From: Collimonas sp. OK607
GTDB taxonomy: Bacteria > Pseudomonadota > Gammaproteobacteria > Burkholderiales > Burkholderiaceae_D
Assembly (NCBI RefSeq): GCF_900111995.1
Contig: NZ_FOKF01000004.1
Coordinates: 1 to 64,000, forward strand
DNA: 64,000 bases
Reading direction: 5' to 3'
Made by a program: the position numbers and the translations under genes. Below are positions 60,011 to 64,000 of this stretch, piece after piece (positions within the stretch are counted from its first letter, which is position 1; each line of letters begins with the position of its first letter). The notes under the pieces were generated by a model, which did not search any database, had not been told where the DNA came from, and saw only the letters and a program-made list of their open reading frames with translations.

Positions 60011-61453
60011 ATGGGTTCTTGTATTTTGTTTCGATGGAGGCAGTTGAACCATGTCGTGATGATGGCGTTGGCGCGGTTGAAGACGATATCTTGCCACCGC
60101 GCCGCACCGGCCTTGCTCATGACTTGGTCCAGCCTGGCGGGTGCGCAGGCGGTGCCGGCCAGCAATGACGGCCTGGATGCAGAGATTCGTGCCGCATTTT
60201 TGTATTCCTATCCGTATCACGAGTTCATGAGGTTGCGATACATCGCAATGCATGACAGTACTGCGCCGACCTACACGACGTTGAATGCTTTCCGGCATGC
60301 ACGTCAGCTTGCAACTCCGGATGACCACTGGGCCAACGGTCCGATCACCGACACCCTGTATTCCACCGCGTGGCTCGATGTGCGCAGGTCGCCGGTGGTC
60401 CTGTCGTTACCCGATACGGCGGATCGCTATTACGTCATTGCGCTGATTGGCGCCGACCTGAATACTTTCGAGTATCTTGGCCGACGCAAGACCGGTACCA
60501 AGGCGCGCACGGTTGCCGTCGTCGCCCCCGACTGGCATGCTCAGATTCCGCCGGCAGACCAGGTGATTCGGGCGAACAGCCCCGACGTTTATCTGAATAT
60601 GCGGGTGCTGGTCGATGGTCCTGACGACCTTGCGCATGCGCATGCCGTACAAGATGGATTTCACATTCGTCCGGTGAACTCGGCGGTAGCAGTCGGTGAA
60701 ACGAAAATGGTCCCCACGGACGGCGACGCCGCAAGCTTTGTTGATGTCGTCAACGAGGCCTTGCAGCGCGACCCGCCGTCATCCGGGGATGCCAGGTTGA
60801 TCGAACGCTTCAAAGCGGTCGGCGTGTGCGGCGCGGACTGTTCCTGGGAGAAGCTGACGCCGCAGGTGCAGGCGCGCTGGCGTGAGTTGATGCCGGGCCT
60901 GGTCGCGCAGCTTAAGTCGGCGCTGAATGCCGATAAGCATACGATACCGCGCAGGAATGGTTGGATGAGCTTTCGCTTGCCCCACAGTTTCGGTGACGAC
61001 TACCGCATTCGTGCCTCATCTGCAGCGATGTCTGGAGGAGTCCTCGGTGTTGAAGCCGCCGAAGCAACTTATTTTGCCGCGAATGTCGATGGCGCCGGGA
61101 AGGCGCTGGGGAACGGGCAGCACTACCGGCTTCGCCTGCCGCAGGGCGGGCTGCCGGCAAAAGCTTTCTGGTCGATCAGCCTGTACGAATTTGTGCCAGG
61201 TGGTCAATATCTGGTGCGTAACCCGATTAATCGCTATTCGATCGGCGATCGCACTGGTGACCTCCGGCACAATAGCGACGGCAGCCTTGATATCTGGATA
61301 CAGCCGAACGATCCCGGCCCGGAAAAGCGTGCGAATTGGCTGCCGAGTCCGGAGAACAATAATTTTTACCTGATGGCGCGGGTCTACCAGCCGAAACCTG
61401 AAGTACTTGACCCAGGCTGGATACCTGAACCGGTCGAAGAAACCGGGCCTTGA
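60011..61453 (+). CDS. DUF1254/DUF1214 envelope protein
   Basis: A 480-residue exported protein. An N-terminal segment ends in ALLMTWSSLAGAQA (cleavage about residue 48); the true start may be the ATG at 60059, giving a more normal signal peptide. The mature part carries a DUF1254 domain (TPDDHWANGPITDTLYSTAWLDVRRSPVVLSLP) and a C-terminal DUF1214 domain (WSISLYEFVPGGQYLVRNPINRYSIGDRT). Biochemical function of these domains is not established. It follows the sulfatase by 58 bp and probably shares its transcript. Confidence 0.87.
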   Translation: MGSCILFRWRQLNHVVMMALARLKTISCHRAAPALLMTWSSLAGAQAVPASNDGLDAEIRAAFLYSYPYHEFMRLRYIAMHDSTAPTYTTLNAFRHARQLATPDDHWANGPITDTLYSTAWLDVRRSPVVLSLPDTADRYYVIALIGADLNTFEYLGRRKTGTKARTVAVVAPDWHAQIPPADQVIRANSPDVYLNMRVLVDGPDDLAHAHAVQDGFHIRPVNSAVAVGETKMVPTDGDAASFVDVVNEALQRDPPSSGDARLIERFKAVGVCGADCSWEKLTPQVQARWRELMPGLVAQLKSALNADKHTIPRRNGWMSFRLPHSFGDDYRIRASSAAMSGGVLGVEAAEATYFAANVDGAGKALGNGQHYRLRLPQGGLPAKAFWSISLYEFVPGGQYLVRNPINRYSIGDRTGDLRHNSDGSLDIWIQPNDPGPEKRANWLPSPENNNFYLMARVYQPKPEVLDPGWIPEPVEETGP

Positions 61454-61578
61454 AGCAGATGTTGCTTTACCACGACAGGAATCCGTTGTCCCGGCGTTCT
61501 TGCGTGCGTGCAATCTTGTATTGACGCAGCGTTAGGTACGGGGAAAATAAGATTAATATTTTTAAGCATTGTGTGTCG

Positions 61579-61598
61579 GATAGTTCAATCAGACGATG
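61579..61598 (+). promoter_or_regulatory. Island dyad, site 13 (DUF1329/DUF1302 promoter)
   Basis: GATAGTTC-aatc-AGACGATG, in the 274-bp gap before the DUF1329 gene. AAAAAT (61619-61624) lies 20 bp downstream. The leader would be about 100 nt. No gene is supported in this gap; a 69-codon open frame (61508-61717) crosses the site and is not credible. Confidence 0.6.
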
Positions 61599-61727
61599 AG
61601 AGAAGATCGATGTCAACCAAAAATAGAAGCGTCGATATTGGTTTTCGCTTACACGGTTTGTATGCGCTACGACGTTTGAACGGCTTCATGTTTTTACCGA
61701 CCCATTTTGTAGGTTAAGAAGGAGACA

Positions 61728-63113
61728 ATGATGAAAAAGATAATATCCTGGACCCCAGTAGCTGTCGCGGCTGTGACTTTGTTGTTTGCGGCAGAAGCAT
61801 CGGCCAAGGTAGCTACGGCCGACGCGGACAAGCTTGGCAAGGAACTGACTTGTATCGGCGCAGAGAAAGCCGGCAACAAGGACGGCACGATTCCAGAGTA
61901 CACGGGAAAATGGCTGGGCACGCCGCCGGGCGTCAGCTACAAACCGAACGTCGGCGAGCACCCTGTCGATCCGTATGCTAATGAAAAGCCCTTGTTCACC
62001 ATCACTGCCGAAAACATGGCGAAGTACGCCGCCAATTTGTCAGACGGTCAGAAGGCAATGTTTGCCAAGTATCCGAAAACCTATCGCATGCCTGTGTATC
62101 CGGGACACCGTGATTTCCGTTACGACGACCAGGTGTGCCAGATCGCAGAAAAGAATGCACGCGACGCCGAATTGACTGATAACGGCATGGGCATAAAGGC
62201 GCTGGCAGGCGCGATTCCATTCCCGATTCCAAAGAATGGCGATGAAGCATTGATGAATCTGACCTACCCGCATCGCGCATGGACCGAGGAAATCACCCGT
62301 GAAATCGGCAACGTAAAACCGGACGGCAGCATTTCATGGGGCCGCGCCAATAACCTCAGCCTGAACATGACCGGCGATCCCTCTCTGATGGGGAAACCGT
62401 ACGGACCCGTACAGGCCTACAACCGCAGTCTGACATTGTTCCCGGAACGCGACAAAGGATCGGTTAGCGTGACTGCAGAACCGGTCGATTTCGCCAAAGG
62501 AAAACGCCTGGCATGGAGTTACGATCCGGGCACACGGCGCGTGCGTCAATTGCCGGAATTCGGTTTCGATCAGCCGTTAGGCGGCACTAGCGGCAAAATG
62601 ACCATCGACCAGGATCGCCTGTTCAACGGCTCGCCGGAACGCTATACCTTCAAATTGCTGGGCAAGCGCGAACTCTATATTCCTGCCGACACATATCGTC
62701 TCAACGGCGGCCAGGTGAAGTATGCCGACCTGCTCAAGCCAGGTCATATCAATCCTGACTACGCCCGTTACGAGTTGCGTCGCGTGTGGATACTGGAAGC
62801 GACCTTGAAAGACGGTTATCGCCATGTCTACGGCAAACGCGTGCTGGCGCTTGACGAGGACAACTGGCAGGCAGTCATGTCCGATTACTACGACACCCGT
62901 GGAAAATTGTGGCAGTACGCAGAGATCCACCAATATTACGCGTTCGACATGAAAGCCTGGGAAGCCGGCTCAAGTTTCTATTACGACTTGAATTCAGGCG
63001 GTTACATTGCCTACAACATGACCCAGCAAATGAAGGACGGACCGATCCTGAACCGCGCAGGGATCACGCCGGCGATGTTTACTCCGGACGCCGCGCGCGC
63101 CATTGGCAACTAA
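61728..63113 (+). CDS. DUF1329 envelope protein
   Basis: A 461-residue protein with a signal peptide (KKIISWTPVAVAAVTLLFAAEASA, cleavage about residue 26) and a DUF1329 domain, which has a LolB-like lipoprotein-carrier fold. Typical phrases are AYNRSLTLFPERD and RRVWILEATLKDGYRHVYGKR. DUF1329 genes are regularly paired with DUF1302 genes next to catabolic clusters for hydrophobic compounds, and a role in moving substrate across the outer membrane has been proposed but not proven. AAGGAG lies 8 bases before ATG 61728. Confidence 0.92.
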   Translation: MMKKIISWTPVAVAAVTLLFAAEASAKVATADADKLGKELTCIGAEKAGNKDGTIPEYTGKWLGTPPGVSYKPNVGEHPVDPYANEKPLFTITAENMAKYAANLSDGQKAMFAKYPKTYRMPVYPGHRDFRYDDQVCQIAEKNARDAELTDNGMGIKALAGAIPFPIPKNGDEALMNLTYPHRAWTEEITREIGNVKPDGSISWGRANNLSLNMTGDPSLMGKPYGPVQAYNRSLTLFPERDKGSVSVTAEPVDFAKGKRLAWSYDPGTRRVRQLPEFGFDQPLGGTSGKMTIDQDRLFNGSPERYTFKLLGKRELYIPADTYRLNGGQVKYADLLKPGHINPDYARYELRRVWILEATLKDGYRHVYGKRVLALDEDNWQAVMSDYYDTRGKLWQYAEIHQYYAFDMKAWEAGSSFYYDLNSGGYIAYNMTQQMKDGPILNRAGITPAMFTPDAARAIGN

Positions 63114-63141
63114 TTACAACTAAAATCGGGGAGAACACTCT

Positions 63142-64000
63142 GTGAAAATGAATAAGAAACTTAGCCGGATGGCCATCGCTTTACTGGCCGTATCGGAAGC
63201 CGGAGCAGCGCATGCGGGGACAGCGATTCCGTTTGACAACGGGATGACACTGGATTGGGGCCTGGATACTTTCTACACGCTGGCTTCGCGTGTGCACAAT
63301 CCTAATTCATTGCTGGCCGGCCCTACCAACGCCGGCGGCAATGACGGTGACAATAATTTCAAAAAAGGTACGTTTACCGCCAATCGCATCGGGGCACTGT
63401 TTACCTCCAAGCTATCCAAGGGAGATTCGGGACTGGTCATGTCGGGCAGTACTTTTTACGACGCGGCGTATCACGGCCACAACGATAATCCCGGCCCGAT
63501 CAATAACCCGGGGCCGGTCAATCAGTTTCCAGATCAGACCCAGCGGTATCAAGGCGGTTATACGCGCTTGCTGGATGCCTACGGCTACACGTCATTTAAT
63601 TTCGGTGACAGCAGCCGCGCCACGGTGCGCCTTGGACGCCACGTAGTGTCCTGGGGCGAAGGGTTGTTCTTCCCAAGCATATCGCTCGCGCAAGGTCCGG
63701 CGGATGGCACGAAAATAGGTATTCCAGGCACCGTAACCAGGGATGTCCTGTTGCCGGAAGATCAGCTTTCCAGTGTGATCCAGGTCACGCCGAAATGGTC
63801 GTTGCTGACCCAGCTGCAATACAATTTCCACGAAACGCTGGCTCCTTCCTCCGGTTCGTATCTGAATACCTCTGACGGCGTCGGTCCTGGCGGCACTTGC
63901 CTGGGGCCTGACGTTACCATTCCAGCGGTTCCGGGTCTCTTCAAGGGTTTCAGCGGGTGTTCGTTCGGTGTGCGCGGCAACGACATCAAGCCGGGTAGAT
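63142..64000 (+). CDS. DUF1302 outer-membrane protein, partial (runs off right edge)
   Basis: The first 286 codons of a DUF1302 protein, open to the window end. GTG 63142 follows GGGGAGAA by 6 bases; ATG 63148 is the alternative. A signal peptide of about 26 residues ends near AAHAG. The body is rich in beta-barrel-like strands: GRHVVSWGEGLFFPS, SSVIQVTPKWSLLTQLQYNFHET. DUF1302 proteins are predicted outer-membrane barrels and this one is probably a channel for steroids, cotranscribed with the DUF1329 gene 28 bp upstream. The C-terminus is missing only because of the window limit. Confidence 0.9.
   Translation, partial: MKMNKKLSRMAIALLAVSEAGAAHAGTAIPFDNGMTLDWGLDTFYTLASRVHNPNSLLAGPTNAGGNDGDNNFKKGTFTANRIGALFTSKLSKGDSGLVMSGSTFYDAAYHGHNDNPGPINNPGPVNQFPDQTQRYQGGYTRLLDAYGYTSFNFGDSSRATVRLGRHVVSWGEGLFFPSISLAQGPADGTKIGIPGTVTRDVLLPEDQLSSVIQVTPKWSLLTQLQYNFHETLAPSSGSYLNTSDGVGPGGTCLGPDVTIPAVPGLFKGFSGCSFGVRGNDIKPGR

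Noticed and set aside
408-61598. Reading the repeated GGACGATG sequence as a REP/ERIC-type repeat or transposon remnant
   Set aside because: Copies occur only at promoters or gene starts, conserve just the dyad bases and keep a fixed 20-21 bp distance to a -10-like hexamer. A selfish repeat would not do this.
61508-61717. A 69-codon frame upstream of the DUF1329 gene
   Set aside because: It crosses the dyad site and predicted promoter, has no Shine-Dalgarno and no recognisable product.
1-64000. rRNA, tRNA, riboswitch, integrase or toxin-antitoxin genes
   Set aside because: None could be recognised on either strand.

Overview
This window is almost entirely one steroid and bile-acid catabolic island from a Gram-negative bacterium. 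It looks like a betaproteobacterium of the Burkholderiales, possibly Oxalobacteraceae. That placement is inferred from the strong resemblance of several proteins to Comamonas testosteroni steroid enzymes (3-alpha-HSD ending in MRPTQF, 3-beta/17-beta-HSD ending in ILGMGL, a LuxR-type TeiR/TesR-like regulator), from the tes-like gene order, and from the high-GC codon use. No rRNA or tRNA genes, CRISPR arrays or prophage genes were seen. The only mobile DNA is the 5' end of an IS4-family transposase at the left edge.

Layout. (1) 1-664: IS4 fragment and a gene-free stretch. (2) 665-15196: TetR regulator, the meta-cleavage dioxygenase (hsaC/tesB type), then a long co-directional operon for steroid rings C and D (ipdA, ipdB, crotonase, ipdC, echA20, ipdE1/ipdE2 acyl-CoA dehydrogenases, two thiolases, SDRs including ipdF, a MaoC hydratase), ending with a LuxR-family regulator. 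(3) 15285-24467: hydroxysteroid dehydrogenases (3-alpha; 7-alpha-like), a BaiCD/BaiH-like flavin/FeS reductase, two MFS transporters and an aldehyde dehydrogenase. (4) 24511-39532: kshA and a crotonase on the minus strand, then the side-chain operon: chsH2, chsE1, chsH1, ltp2, chsE2, a ligase fused to a metallo-beta-lactamase domain, another acyl-CoA dehydrogenase pair and a CoA ligase. (5) 39608-52772: the seco-steroid A/B-ring genes, divergent: hsaF, hsaG, hsaE, hsaD, hsaB on minus; hsaA, kstD, a second KstD-like flavoprotein, 3-beta/17-beta-HSD, kshB and fadD3 on plus. (6) 52923-56180: two SDRs, a SnoaL-type dehydratase candidate and an Old Yellow Enzyme. (7) 56226-64000: formylglycine-generating enzyme and arylsulfatase (divergent), then DUF1254, DUF1329 and DUF1302 envelope proteins.

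Together the genes describe an aerobic 9,10-seco pathway. Sulfate esters are removed in the envelope. Hydroxyls are oxidised and the side chain is activated and shortened by beta-oxidation and retro-aldol cleavage. KstD and KshAB open ring B, HsaAB and HsaC open ring A, and HsaD splits off a C5 fragment that HsaEFG convert to pyruvate and propionyl-CoA or acetyl-CoA. FadD3, IpdF, IpdC, EchA20, IpdAB, IpdE1E2 and FadA6 degrade the C/D-ring remnant HIP.

The most striking unexplained structure is regulatory. A 20-bp dyad (consensus about swTmGTCY-N4-RGACGATG) occurs 13 times, every copy in a gap between genes or at a gene start. In at least ten promoter orientations it lies 20 or 21 bp before a -10-like hexamer, which centres it at about -42.5, as in LuxR-type class II activation. 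The LuxR-family protein encoded at 14021-15196 is the obvious candidate to bind it. A second highlight is a 968-residue natural fusion of a FATP-type acyl-CoA ligase with a complete metallo-beta-lactamase hydrolase.
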